Origin: Nonomuraea soli
GTDB lineage: Bacteria; Actinomycetota; Actinomycetes; Streptosporangiales; Streptosporangiaceae
Direction of reading: 5' to 3'
Assembly: GCF_013761175.1 (NCBI RefSeq)
Contig: NZ_JACDUR010000005.1
Coordinates: 530,970 to 594,969, forward strand
DNA length: 64,000 bases
The stretch's first letter is position 1. Every line of letters begins with the position of its first letter. The position numbers were made by a program, and so were the translations under genes. The notes beneath the pieces are model-generated. The model was not told the origin of the DNA and did no database searches. It saw only the letters and a program-made list of their open reading frames with translations. Positions 23,700-32,080 of this stretch are shown in pieces.

Positions 23700-24921
23700 G
23701 CAGTTCCGGAACCCGCGCCGCGAGCACGACCAAGGCGGCGACCAGCACCAGGCCGGCGCTCAGCGTCGTGATCCCCACGCCCACCGCGTGCGCGGCGGCG
23801 CCGAGGGCGAGGGCGGCCAGGGGCATGACGCCGATCGCGAGTTCCTGCGCCCCCAGCGCCCGCCCGTGCAGGGCGGGCTCGGTGGTCATGAGCAGCAGCG
23901 TGGTCTGCAGCACGCCGAAGCACGCGCTGGCCAGCCCGATCACGGCCATGAGCACGTACGCGACCGTGGTGGTGTGGGTAAGCGAGAACGCCGCCCACAA
24001 CGCCCCGAGTGCGGCGGTGCCGCCGACGAACAGGGCGCCCTTGAAGCGGAAGTCGCCCAGTCCGGCGATGATCAGCGAGCCGGTGAGGCCACCGGCTCCG
24101 CAGCACGTGAGCAGGATGCCGAGTCCCGCCGCGTCGAGGCCGAGAGACTCCCGGGCGAAGACCGGCATGAACGACTGGTAGATGGGCCAGATCAGGATGT
24201 TGGCCGCGAGCGTGACGAGGAGGACGGCGACCGCCAGGCGGTTGCGTCCGATGGCGCGGAAGCCGCTGGCGATCATCGCGAACACCGGTTCCGTGACCGT
24301 GCGCTCGACCTTGCCCCGGCCGCGCAACGGCAGCAGCAGGAACAGCGAGAAGGCGAACCAGCTGGTCGAGATCCAGAGCGCGGCGGGCGCTCCGACGGCG
24401 GCGATCAGGGCGCCTCCGGCGGCGGGGCCGACCACCTGGGTGACGTTCATGGCCATGGAGTTCAGGGCGTTGGCGTTGCTGAGGTTCTCGCGTCCGACGA
24501 GTTCGAGCACCATCGAGGCTCGGGCGGGCTGCGCGGGCGACTGGGCGAGCCCGAGCGCGAAGCCGCCCGCCACGATCGCCCAGTACGGCAGCAGGCCCAC
24601 GGCGGCGAGCACGGCGACCGCGGCGGTGACGGCGAACGCCCAGGTGGAGGCAAGGATGAGGAGCCTGGAGCGGTCGTATCGGTCGGCGATGGCGCCGGCG
24701 ATCGGCCCGAACAGGAGCGGGGACAGGCGGATCGCCGTGTAGGCGGCGACGAGGAACTCCGACCGCGTCGTCTCGTAGACCAGCCAGCCCATGACGAGGG
24801 TCTGGTTCCAGACGCCGCCGAAGAAGAACAGGTTCGAGAGCCAGAGCAGGGCGAAGCGGGGGTTCCTGAGCGAGGCCAGGGCCGCACCCGGGCCGCGTCG
24901 GGGTGGTTTCTGACGCAGCAC
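23686..24921 (-). CDS. MFS transporter (efflux type)
   Basis: A 411-residue major facilitator protein with twelve predicted helices. ADRYDRSRLLI at the loop between helices 2 and 3 matches the MFS signature region (D-R-x-x-R-R-like), and the order of helices from LLWLSNLFFFGGVWNQTLVM to VLVAALVVLAARVPELL is that of the Bcr/EntS-like drug exporters. The substrate is unknown. It lies in the same direction as the second MFS gene, whose stop is about 50 bases upstream, and overlaps the HAD gene by 14 bases at the 3' end. Confidence 0.88.
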   Translation of the reverse strand: MLRQKPPRRGPGAALASLRNPRFALLWLSNLFFFGGVWNQTLVMGWLVYETTRSEFLVAAYTAIRLSPLLFGPIAGAIADRYDRSRLLILASTWAFAVTAAVAVLAAVGLLPYWAIVAGGFALGLAQSPAQPARASMVLELVGRENLSNANALNSMAMNVTQVVGPAAGGALIAAVGAPAALWISTSWFAFSLFLLLPLRGRGKVERTVTEPVFAMIASGFRAIGRNRLAVAVLLVTLAANILIWPIYQSFMPVFARESLGLDAAGLGILLTCCGAGGLTGSLIIAGLGDFRFKGALFVGGTAALGALWAAFSLTHTTTVAYVLMAVIGLASACFGVLQTTLLLMTTEPALHGRALGAQELAIGVMPLAALALGAAAHAVGVGITTLSAGLVLVAALVVLAARVPELLRYG

Positions 24922-24972
24922 CGGGGCTCCTTCTGGGGTACGGGACAGCGTTCGCGCCGTACCGGTATACCA

Positions 24973-26226
24973 CTAATTGCCCCTCGGGCGTCGCCCGTGC
25001 CCGGGTGGGCGGGAGGTGGCGGAGATCGCCGCGGCCGCGGCGCACAGGATCGCGGTCCAGGCCAGGGTGGCCTCGGTCGAGGTGACGTCGGCCAGGACGC
25101 CCGCCAGCCACGGGCCCGCGGTCTGGCCCGCGGCGAACAGCACGGTGAACGCGGACAGGGTGGCGGTCCACGCCGTCGGCGGGGTGGTGGTCCTGATGAG
25201 GGTGGTGACGGCGGCGGGGACGCCCATGAACGTCGCACCGTAGATGATCGCCGAGGCGAGGATGATCGGCGGGGCGGGAGCGAGCAGGGCCAGGGCCGCG
25301 CCGGCGGCGAGGGTGGCGAGCAGCGCGGTCAGGGCGCGGGTGCCGGGCCAGCGGGCGGTGGGGCGGTTCCAGAGGAGAGGGGCCGCGATGACGGCCAGGC
25401 CCAGGGCCGTCCAGGTGAGGGCGACCTGGGCGAGCGGGGCACGCTGGTCGGCGAGGTAGGCGGAGAGGAAGGTGATGTAGGTGATGTAGCCGGTGGCGAA
25501 GAGCAGGTAGGCGGCGGTGACGCCGGCCAGCGGGCGCAGACGGGCGCGGCCGTGGCCGGAGGGCGCCGGGGCGGGGTCAGGGCGGGCGGGAGGCGTCTCG
25601 TGGGCAATGGCGATGGGCGGCGTCTCGTGGGCGATGGCGGTAGGAGGCGTCTCGTGGGCGATAGCGATAGGAGGCGTCTCGTGGGCGGCGGTCCAGGCGG
25701 CCAGGGCGGATGCGGCGGCGGCCAGGCCGAGGATCGCCCACGCGAGGCGCCATTGCGCCGCCATCGCCGGGAGGGCCGCGCCGGCGGCGACGATGCCCAG
25801 CCCGGCGCCGGCGAAGTACACCGTGATGGGCGCACCGGAGGCCGTACGGGTGGCGATGCGCGAGGCGATCACCCCTCCCGCGATGAACACGGCCGCCCCC
25901 GCCGCCCCGGCCGCCGCCCGTAAGGCCAGCAGGACCAGGTAGTCGCCCGTCGTCGCCGTCGCGGCCAGCGCCCCGGCCACCAGGACCATGCCCCAGCGGA
26001 AGGTCGCCGTGGCGCTCACCCGGCGCGTGACGACGGCGGTGGCCAGCGCTCCGAGCAGGTATCCGAGCCCGTTGGCGGTGTTCATGGCGCCCGCCTCCGC
26101 CAGGGTCCAGCGGAGGTCGTCACGCATGGCGGGCAGGAGCAGGCCGTAGGCGAAGCGTGCCAGGCCGAGGGCCGAGGCGGTGCCGAGCGCCAGCCGTACG
26201 GCCTGCCAGTGCGGCGGGTCGAGCAC
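24973..26226 (-). CDS. YbfB/YjiJ family MFS transporter with a HETPP repeat loop
   Basis: A 417-residue transporter of the YbfB/YjiJ-like MFS group: LALGTASALGLARFAYGLLL at the start and GYITYITFLSAYLADQRAPL later are typical. The GTG start at 26226 is preceded by a good GGAGGTG ribosome site. Between helices 6 and 7 the cytoplasmic loop contains three and a half copies of a 9-residue unit, HETPP(I/T)AIA, encoded by 27-bp DNA repeats (25592-25690); such a loop is absent from most relatives I know. The substrate is unknown. Confidence 0.85.
   Translation of the reverse strand: MLDPPHWQAVRLALGTASALGLARFAYGLLLPAMRDDLRWTLAEAGAMNTANGLGYLLGALATAVVTRRVSATATFRWGMVLVAGALAATATTGDYLVLLALRAAAGAAGAAVFIAGGVIASRIATRTASGAPITVYFAGAGLGIVAAGAALPAMAAQWRLAWAILGLAAAASALAAWTAAHETPPIAIAHETPPTAIAHETPPIAIAHETPPARPDPAPAPSGHGRARLRPLAGVTAAYLLFATGYITYITFLSAYLADQRAPLAQVALTWTALGLAVIAAPLLWNRPTARWPGTRALTALLATLAAGAALALLAPAPPIILASAIIYGATFMGVPAAVTTLIRTTTPPTAWTATLSAFTVLFAAGQTAGPWLAGVLADVTSTEATLAWTAILCAAAAAISATSRPPGHGRRPRGN
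25592..25690. repeat. 27-bp in-frame tandem repeats inside the MFS gene
   Basis: Copies start at 25592, 25619, 25646 and 25673 (last partial), each opening GGCGTCTCGTGGG. They encode the HETPP(I/T)AIA units of the central loop. The near-identity of the copies and the preserved frame suggest recent slippage-type expansion. Confidence 0.9.
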
Positions 26227-26345
26227 GGCACCTCCAGAGATAGAACCGAACGGTACGATCTCGGATGCTAGCAGGAGCCGGGCCGGAGGGCCGCGAGGCG
26301 GATAACCCGTCGCCGTCCGGGCGTCCGTCACCTAGGGTGCCGGGC

Positions 26346-26816
26346 ATGACGGACAGCACCTGCGACTGCGGCGCCCCCGCCGGCGAGCTCGGCACGTGCG
26401 AGGACTACTACCACGGGATCCTCGCCGAGGAGCAGTCCGATCCGGAGATGTACCGGTGGCACGCGGTCGTGGTCACGGCGTACTTGCTGCAGCATCCGGC
26501 GAGAGGCCACGGCAAGTACCTTGACGGCCAGTTCCGCCTCCTGCAGTTCTACGTGGATCAAGGGCTCGACGCCCTGACGCGGCTGACGGCCCGCCGGGTG
26601 GCACGCAACAACCATCGGGCGCGGCAGGCCTTCGAGCCGGACCCCCTGACCGCGTACGCCCCGCTCCCCCAGGACGGGCCGCCCGCCCGCTTCGCCGCGT
26701 CCTTCAGCACGCTGCCGGTCCGCGACGGGAGCTTCGTGTTCGACGGACCCCTGCCGTACGGCGACCGCATCAAGGCCATCGCCGAGGCGACGATCGCGGG
26801 CTGGAGAGCCGTGTGA
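26346..26816 (+). CDS. DUF5946 family protein
   Basis: A 156-residue protein of the DUF5946 type: CDCGAPAGELGTCEDYYHGI supplies clustered cysteines (C-x-C near residue 6 and one at about 18), followed by WHAVVVTAYLLQHPARGHGK with the conserved His and Q-H-P. The cysteines and histidines suggest a bound metal, but no function is established for the family. The start is ATG 26346, immediately before the cysteine motif. The gene is alone, divergent from the MFS transporter and upstream of the ArsR pair. Confidence 0.8.
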   Translation: MTDSTCDCGAPAGELGTCEDYYHGILAEEQSDPEMYRWHAVVVTAYLLQHPARGHGKYLDGQFRLLQFYVDQGLDALTRLTARRVARNNHRARQAFEPDPLTAYAPLPQDGPPARFAASFSTLPVRDGSFVFDGPLPYGDRIKAIAEATIAGWRAV

Positions 26817-26857
26817 GTTGACCCGCCCGCTGGACATCCCCCCAGGTGCGAGCTAAC

Positions 26858-26877
26858 GTACAACCAAATGGTTGTAC
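26858..26877. promoter_or_regulatory. Operator over the start codon of the ArsR gene
   Basis: GTACAACCA-AA-TGGTTGTAC, a perfect 9-bp inverted repeat with a 2-bp centre. The ATG at 26868 lies within it. Such CAACCA-type sites overlapping the start are common for ArsR regulators paired with SRPBCC proteins, and imply autorepression and probably a leaderless transcript. Confidence 0.8.
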
Positions 26878-27233
26878 ATGAGGAGGCCGTGGACCAGTTG
26901 TTCCACGCCCTGGCCGACGCGACACGCCGCGACATCCTGCGTCGCTGCGGAAGGGGCGAGCTGTCGGTGTCACGCCTGGCCGAGGCCTACCCGATGAGCT
27001 TCGCCGCTGTGCAGAAGCACGTGGCGGTGCTCGAACGTGCCGGTCTGGTCAGCAAGGAGCGTCGCGGAAGGGAGCAACTCGTGCGTACCGATCCCGACGC
27101 CGTGAGCAGGGCCCGCGCCGCCCTCGACGAGCTCGAGGCGACCTGGCGCGGACGGGTGGACCGCATGGCCCGCCTGCTCGCCCTGGATTCCGGCCAGGAG
27201 ACCGACAACCCGACGAGAGGACCAGCCAGATGA
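26868..27233 (+). CDS. ArsR family regulator paired with an SRPBCC protein
   Basis: A 121-residue winged-helix regulator: LFHALADATRRDILRRCG, then the recognition helix AYPMSFAAVQKHVAVLERAG and the wing SKERRGREQLVRT. No metal-binding cysteine pair is present, as is normal for this subgroup. The ATG 26868 is inside the operator; GTG 26889, after AGGAGG but only two bases from it, is an alternative start. Its stop overlaps the SRPBCC gene start (ATGA). The pair is a common autoregulated unit. Confidence 0.9.
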   Translation: MVVHEEAVDQLFHALADATRRDILRRCGRGELSVSRLAEAYPMSFAAVQKHVAVLERAGLVSKERRGREQLVRTDPDAVSRARAALDELEATWRGRVDRMARLLALDSGQETDNPTRGPAR

Positions 27234-27712
27234 GCGTCACGAGCATCGACAAGGACTTCGAGAACCTGACCCTCACCCTGATCGCCGACTTCGACGCGCC
27301 GGTCGAGCGGGTGTGGCAGTTGTGGGCCGACCCCCGGCAACTGGAGCGCTGGTGGGGCCCGCCGGCCTACCCGGCGACGGTCGAGGAGCACGACCTGACG
27401 CCCGGGGGGAGCGTCACGTACTTCATGACCAGCCCCGAGGGCGAGAGGTACCGCGGCTGGTGGCGGATCTCGGCGGTCAACCCGCCGAAGTCGCTGGAGT
27501 TCGTCGACGGGTTCGCCGACCAGGACGGCACGCCCTCGGACATGCCGACCACGACGGCTCACATGCAGCTGTTCACGCACGACGGCGGCACCCGGATGGA
27601 GCTGCGCTCGGTCTTCGACTCGCGCGAGCAGATGGAGCAGCTCGCGGACATGGGCATGACCGAGGGGCTCAGGCTGGCGGTCGGGCAGATGGACGCGCTG
27701 CTGACCGACTGA
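27230..27712 (+). CDS. SRPBCC (AHSA1-like) family protein
   Basis: A 160-residue START-fold protein of the AHSA1 type: TLIADFDAPVERVWQLWADP, LERWWGPPAYPATV and YRGWWRISAVNPPKSLEFVD are the family signatures. These form a hydrophobic cavity that binds a lipid-like or aromatic ligand; no catalysis is proven. It is coupled to the ArsR gene by a 4-base overlap, so the ligand may be what the regulator responds to. After the stop come GACCGGCC-type short repeats (27718-27772) and a hairpin terminator. Confidence 0.9.
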   Translation: MSVTSIDKDFENLTLTLIADFDAPVERVWQLWADPRQLERWWGPPAYPATVEEHDLTPGGSVTYFMTSPEGERYRGWWRISAVNPPKSLEFVDGFADQDGTPSDMPTTTAHMQLFTHDGGTRMELRSVFDSREQMEQLADMGMTEGLRLAVGQMDALLTD

Positions 27713-27779
27713 ACCACGACCGGCCGACCGACCGCGACCGGCCGACCGAAAACCGGCCGACCGCGACCGGCCGCAGGAC

Positions 27780-27826
27780 GGCACCGGACACGGGTGGACA
27801 CCCCGGGTCCGGTGCCTTCACGTTTT
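27780..27826. terminator. Bidirectional terminator between convergent genes
   Basis: GGCACCGGAC (27780-27789) pairs perfectly with GTCCGGTGCC (27807-27816); TTCACGTTTT follows. It lies between the SRPBCC gene and the convergent methyltransferase gene, so it can serve both. Short GACCGGCC-like repeats at 27718-27772 precede it. Confidence 0.75.
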
Positions 27827-27834
27827 CGCCCGGC

Positions 27835-28650
27835 TCACGGCTTGCGCGCGACTCCTCCCAGGAGCACCTCTTCCCACGTCGCCAGCCCCCCGTCCCGGTG
27901 CTCGTCGGGCCGCCACTCGGCCAGGTTCACCACGCCCGGCTCCACCAGCTCCAACCCCTCGAAGTATCGTTCCACCGCCGCCCGCGACCTGAAGAACCCG
28001 GTCCCCATGGTGGCGTGCAGCATCGCCTCCAGCGCCTTGGCCTGCGGGTGCTGGGCGGTGTGGAAGTTGGTCGCCGCAAGGTAGCTCCCCGGCGGCACCG
28101 CCCCCATGTAGTCGGCGACCAGCCGCCACGGATCCTCGCTGTCGGGGAACAGGTGCAGCAGCCCGACCATCATGATCGCCACAGGCCGGGAGAAGTCGAT
28201 GTGCCGCAGCAGCTCGGGATGGCCGAGCACCGCGTCGACGTCGCGCGCGTCGGCGGTGATCGCCGTCGCCCCGCCGTTCTCGCGCAGGATGGAGCGCGCG
28301 TGCGGCTCCACCATGGGGTCGTTGTCGACGTAGACGACCCGCACCGCCGGGTCGGCGAACTGGGCGACCTCGTGGGTGTTCTCGATGGTCGGCAGCCCGG
28401 CCCCGACGTCGATGATCTGGGTGACCCCGGCCTCGCGCACCAGGAAGTCGGTGACGCGGCCGATGAAGGCGCGGTTGCACCAGACCAGGTCCACGACCTC
28501 CGGCACGGCGGTCTTCAGCTTGGTGGCGACCGCCCGGTCGACGGCGAAGTTCTCCGTTCCGCCGAGGAGCGCGTCGTGGACCCTGGCGACACTGGGCGCT
28601 GACGCGTCGACACCGGGCGGCGACCACTCGTGACCTGCTTCGAGCGCCAT
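27835..28650 (-). CDS. DUF574-type SAM-dependent methyltransferase
   Basis: A 271-residue actinobacterial S-adenosylmethionine methyltransferase (PF04672-like). Signatures are ARVHDALLGGTENFAVDRAV in the N-terminus, IIDVGAGLPTIENTHEVAQ (motif I, about 95) and VVYVDNDPMVEPHAR (motif II). ATG 28650 has GGAGTGGCC before it; upstream in-frame starts lie in non-coding-looking sequence. This family is highly expanded in actinomycetes, mostly with unknown substrates. It is divergent from the beta-galactosidase gene. Confidence 0.88.
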   Translation of the reverse strand: MALEAGHEWSPPGVDASAPSVARVHDALLGGTENFAVDRAVATKLKTAVPEVVDLVWCNRAFIGRVTDFLVREAGVTQIIDVGAGLPTIENTHEVAQFADPAVRVVYVDNDPMVEPHARSILRENGGATAITADARDVDAVLGHPELLRHIDFSRPVAIMMVGLLHLFPDSEDPWRLVADYMGAVPPGSYLAATNFHTAQHPQAKALEAMLHATMGTGFFRSRAAVERYFEGLELVEPGVVNLAEWRPDEHRDGGLATWEEVLLGGVARKP

Positions 28651-28911
28651 GGCCACTCCGTAACTGCCGAAATGAGGGGACGAGTGGCTGGATCGTATCC
28701 CTGCACGGGACGGTAAGTCACACAGTGTGTGTAAGTCATGCAGCAGGTCGGACACGCCTCAGCGTTATTGAAACGTTCTTCATCGACTTACACGCCCAGG
28801 ACCTGCGGAAAGTTCCAAAGAGGCAACGAGGTCTTGTGCAACATGGAGAAGAACGTTTTAATCCCCCGTAACACCGATGTAGCGAAGTGTGTCGACGAGA
28901 GGAGACTGGGC
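28651..28911. other. Divergent intergenic region before the pectin operon
   Basis: This 261-bp region is less GC-rich than its surroundings. It contains two GTAAGTCA copies 18 bp apart (28713-28720 and 28731-28738) flanking a CACA/TGTG stretch, AACGTT at 28772-28777, and the LacI-like element at 28848-28863. I expect the promoters of the methyltransferase and of the GH42-led operon here. An in-frame ATG at 28843 could extend the GH42 protein, but the better ribosome site is further on. Confidence 0.5.
28848..28863. promoter_or_regulatory. LacI-like operator before the GH42-led operon
   Basis: GAAGAAC-GTTTTAATC, an imperfect palindrome centred on CG as in LacI-family sites. On the reverse strand it reads GATTAAAACGTTC; the first eleven bases recur exactly at 51383-51393 before the arabinofuranosidase gene. 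It lies 49-64 bases before the GH42 start. One regulator controlling both ends of the locus is the simplest reading. Confidence 0.5.
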
Positions 28912-30843
28912 GTGCTTGCCTACGGCGGCGACTGGAACCCCGAGCAGTGGCCCGAGGAGATCTGGTCGCAGGACGTCCGGCTGATGCGCGAGGCCGGCGT
29001 CAACCGCGTCAGCCTGGGCATCTTCGCCTGGTCGAAGCTGGAGCCGGCCGAGGGCGTCTACGACTTCGCCTGGTTCGACCGCTGCATGGACCTGCTCGCC
29101 GAGAACGGCATCCGGGCCAACCTGGCCACGCCGACCGCCGCTCCCCCGCCGTGGTTCGCCGCGACCTACCCGCAGGCGCTGCCGGTGGACGCCGACGGCA
29201 GGGTGCTCAGCCACGGCAGCCGTCAGGCGTTCTGCCCCAGCTCGCCGATCTATCGCGAGAAGGCGCTGAACATCGCGGAGAAGGTCGCCAGGCGTTATGC
29301 CGGGCACGAGGCGCTCGCGCTCTGGCACATCCACAACGAATACGGCTGCCACAACTCCCGCTGTTTCTGTGACACTTCCGCGGAAGCGTTCCGTAGTTGG
29401 CTCTGTGAACGTTACCAGAGCGTTGACCAGGTAAATCAGGCCTGGGGATCGGCTTTCTGGTCACAGCTTTACAGCGACTGGAGCCAGATCCTGCCGCCCC
29501 GCGCCACCCCCACGTTCACCAATCCCGCGCAGCAGCTCGACTTCCGCCGTTTCAGCTCCGACGCGCTGATCGAGCTCTACCGCGCCGAGCGCGACCTGCT
29601 CGCGAGCATCACCCCCGGCGTCCCGTTCAGCACCAACCTGATGCCCGGCATGCACTGGGAGATGGACCAGTTCGCGTTCGCCAGGGAGCTCGACGTCGTC
29701 TCCGCCGACCACTACCTGGTCGTCACCGACCCGGAGCCGCACATCCACCTGGCCTTCTCCGCCGACCTGGCCCGCTCGCTGAACGGCGGCCGCCCGTGGC
29801 TGTTGATGGAGCACTCCACCAGCGGCGTGAACTGGCAGGGCCACAACCGCTCCAAGCAGCCGGGCGAGATGATCCGCAACTCCGTGCAGCACCTGGCGCG
29901 CGGAGCCGACGGCATCATGTTCTTCCAGTGGCGCGCCTCGGCCTCCGGCGCCGAGAAGTGGCACTCGGCGATGGTGCCGCACGCCGGCACCGAGACCAAG
30001 ATCTGGCGCGAGGTGGTCGAGCTCGGCGGCCTGCTCCACGACAACGCCGCCGTCGAGGGCAGCACGGTCGCCGCCGACGTCGCGATCCTCATGGACTACG
30101 CCAGCATCTGGGCGCAGGAGCACCCCGCGCAGCCTACGACCAAGCACAAGCCGATCGACGTGATCCGCGAGTGGTACGGCCAGTTGTGGAAGCTGGGCGT
30201 CACCGCCGACGTCGTGCACCCGTCGGCCGATCTCACGGGCTACAAGGCCGTCATCGTCCCAGCTCTGTACTCTGTGAACGATCACAGTCAGGCCAACCTG
30301 GAGCGCTTCGTCGAGCAGGGCGGTGTCACGCTCGTCGGGCCGTACTCCGGGATCGTCGACGAGCACGACCGCGTGCGCCTCGGCGGCTACCCGGGCGCCT
30401 GGCGCGACTTGCTGGGCATCACGGTCGAGGAGTTCTTCCCGCTCGACGGCGACATCCTGCTCGCGAGCGGCGCCACCGGCACGGTCTGGTCGCAGCTCAC
30501 CCACCCGAGGGGCGCCAAGGTCCTCGACAGCTACGCCACCGGCGAGCCCGCGTGGACCCGCAACGTGTACGGCGAGGGCGTCGCCCACAGCCTCACCACG
30601 CTGCTCACGGGCGACGACCTCAAGCACGTGATCGCCGAGGTCTGCGCCGACGCGGGCGTCGCGACGAGTGACCACCCGGGTGTGGAGATCGTCCGGCGCG
30701 GTCACTCGGACGGCGGCGTCCACGTCTTCGCGATCAATCACACCGCCGAGGACGCCACGGTCCAGGGGGTGGGCACGGTCCCCGCAGGACGCGTTGTCAT
30801 CGCCCATCAGGCAAGCGCTTTCCTCCAGGAGGTGGCGCCATGA
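28912..30843 (+). CDS. GH42 beta-galactosidase (YesZ-like)
   Basis: A 643-residue cytoplasmic glycosidase of family GH42; no signal peptide. The acid/base Glu143 is in HIHNEYG and the nucleophile Glu300 in WLLMEHSTSG. Cysteines at about 108, 146, 151 and 153 match the zinc site of GH42 trimers. The GTG at 28912 has AGGAG seven bases upstream and gives the family-typical MLAYGGDWNPEQW start. In B. subtilis the equivalent YesZ removes galactose side chains from rhamnogalacturonan fragments. It overlaps the DUF1961 gene start (ATGA) and heads the operon. Codons around 29340-29475 are unusually AT-rich for this genome. Confidence 0.92.
   Translation: MLAYGGDWNPEQWPEEIWSQDVRLMREAGVNRVSLGIFAWSKLEPAEGVYDFAWFDRCMDLLAENGIRANLATPTAAPPPWFAATYPQALPVDADGRVLSHGSRQAFCPSSPIYREKALNIAEKVARRYAGHEALALWHIHNEYGCHNSRCFCDTSAEAFRSWLCERYQSVDQVNQAWGSAFWSQLYSDWSQILPPRATPTFTNPAQQLDFRRFSSDALIELYRAERDLLASITPGVPFSTNLMPGMHWEMDQFAFARELDVVSADHYLVVTDPEPHIHLAFSADLARSLNGGRPWLLMEHSTSGVNWQGHNRSKQPGEMIRNSVQHLARGADGIMFFQWRASASGAEKWHSAMVPHAGTETKIWREVVELGGLLHDNAAVEGSTVAADVAILMDYASIWAQEHPAQPTTKHKPIDVIREWYGQLWKLGVTADVVHPSADLTGYKAVIVPALYSVNDHSQANLERFVEQGGVTLVGPYSGIVDEHDRVRLGGYPGAWRDLLGITVEEFFPLDGDILLASGATGTVWSQLTHPRGAKVLDSYATGEPAWTRNVYGEGVAHSLTTLLTGDDLKHVIAEVCADAGVATSDHPGVEIVRRGHSDGGVHVFAINHTAEDATVQGVGTVPAGRVVIAHQASAFLQEVAP
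30810..30823. promoter_or_regulatory. LacI-type palindrome inside the end of the GH42 gene
   Basis: GGCAAGCGCTTTCC is palindromic except for one symmetric pair, with the AAGCGCTT core usual for LacI-family operators. It lies in the last codons of the GH42 gene, 17-30 bases before the DUF1961 start, where a bound repressor could affect an internal promoter or block elongation. Confidence 0.45.
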
Positions 30844-31499
30844 GCACCCACGACGCCGCGACCCCCGCCGTGCCGTACGCCAACCCGCTGGCGGCCCCCG
30901 ACGACGTCAAGGGCTTCGTGCTGGAGGGCGACGGCGCGATCACCTTCCCCCGCGGCCGGATGCGCCTGGAGAGCCTGCGCCCGCCCGAGGACGGCCAGGA
31001 CGCCAACATCGTGCTCTGGTCACCCCACGATTTCCCCGCGGACGTGACGATCGAGTGGAACTTCTGGCCGGTCAACGAGCCCGGCCTGGCGATCCTGTTC
31101 TTCCACGCCCGCGGCAGGAACGGCGAGGACCTGTTCGACCTGGCTCCCCGCACCGGCCCCTACGAGCAGTACCACCACGGCGACCTGGACGCCTACCACG
31201 TGTCCTACTACCGTCGCATGTGGCCCTCCGAGCGCAGGCTGCACACCTGCAACCTGCGCAAGAGCCACGGCTTCCACCTCGTCGCCCAGGGTCCCGACCC
31301 GCTCCCGGCGGCGCTGGACGCGCAGGGCCCCTACGCGATGCGCCTGACCGTCAAGGACGGCGAGGTCGCCTTCTCGATCGACGGCCTGGAGAGCTTCCGC
31401 TGGAAGGACGACCGCCCCCTGCGGGGCGGGAAGATCGGTTTCCGCCAGATGGCTCCCCTGATCGGCGAGTACGCGGATCTGCGGGTGACGCCGTGCTGA
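30840..31499 (+). CDS. DUF1961 family protein (YesU-like)
   Basis: A 219-residue beta-sandwich protein of the DUF1961 family, represented by B. subtilis YesU in the rhamnogalacturonan locus. Recognisable stretches: WSPHDFPADVTIEWNFWPV, ILFFHARGRNGEDLFDLA and YHVSYYRRMWPSE. No signal peptide, so it acts in the cytoplasm, perhaps on imported unsaturated disaccharides; its activity is not established. The ATG overlaps the GH42 stop and its own stop is overlapped by the DUF624 gene start. Confidence 0.85.
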   Translation: MSTHDAATPAVPYANPLAAPDDVKGFVLEGDGAITFPRGRMRLESLRPPEDGQDANIVLWSPHDFPADVTIEWNFWPVNEPGLAILFFHARGRNGEDLFDLAPRTGPYEQYHHGDLDAYHVSYYRRMWPSERRLHTCNLRKSHGFHLVAQGPDPLPAALDAQGPYAMRLTVKDGEVAFSIDGLESFRWKDDRPLRGGKIGFRQMAPLIGEYADLRVTPC

Positions 31500-32080
31500 A
31501 GCTCTACCGGGCCTTCGACGAGGTCTTCTGGACGGCCCGCCTGAACCTGCTGTGGCTGGTCTTCACCCTCATGGGCGGCATCGTGCTGGGCATCGGCCCG
31601 GCCACGGTCGCCGCCTACGGCCTGGCCAGGCGGCACATCCAGGGCAAGTCGACCACGGTCGGCGACTTCGCCGCCCTCTTCCGCAAGGAGTTCAGGCCGG
31701 GCTCCGTCCTGGTCCTGCCGATCGTCGTGGTCGTCACGCTGCTGATCGGCTACTACGAGTACTTCACCGGCCCGATGCGAACGCTCACCGGCATCGGCCT
31801 GCTCCTGGTGGCCGCCACGGCGTCCTACCTGCTGCCCATGTACGTCCACTACGACCTGAGGCCACGCGCCTACGTTCCCACGGCATCGCTGTTCGCGCTC
31901 ACAAGGCCCGCGGCCACGATCCTGCTGCTGTTCATCCTCACGGCGGTGGTCTTCGCGACCGCATCGCTCCCCCTCCTGGCACCCCTGTTCACCGTGGGCG
32001 CCTGGATTCACCTCAACACCTGGCTCTGCCTGCGCTTCTTCGCCGAGAACGAAGCGCGCCTGCTTGCGAAAGGCATCTGA
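31493..32080 (+). CDS. DUF624 (YesL/YesV-like) membrane protein
   Basis: A 195-residue membrane protein with five hydrophobic segments, starting RLNLLWLVFTLMGGIVLGIG and ending WIHLNTWLCLRFFAENEARL. This is the DUF624 family, which is regularly found next to Lpl/YtcQ-type sugar ABC importers; a role in assembly or control of the importer has been suggested. GTG 31493 overlaps the DUF1961 gene by 7 bases. The stop shares a base with the next ATG (TGATG), so it is coupled to the binding-protein gene. Confidence 0.85.
   Translation: MLKLYRAFDEVFWTARLNLLWLVFTLMGGIVLGIGPATVAAYGLARRHIQGKSTTVGDFAALFRKEFRPGSVLVLPIVVVVTLLIGYYEYFTGPMRTLTGIGLLLVAATASYLLPMYVHYDLRPRAYVPTASLFALTRPAATILLLFILTAVVFATASLPLLAPLFTVGAWIHLNTWLCLRFFAENEARLLAKGI

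Noticed and set aside
27718-27772. GACCGGCC-type repeats as a possible CRISPR or iteron array
   Set aside because: The units are very short, irregular and without spacers; they are low-complexity sequence before a terminator.
30272-30287. CTGTGAACGATCACAG as a CRP/GlxR binding site
   Set aside because: The spacing between TGTGA and TCACA is 4 bp instead of 6, and it lies in the middle of the GH42 coding region.
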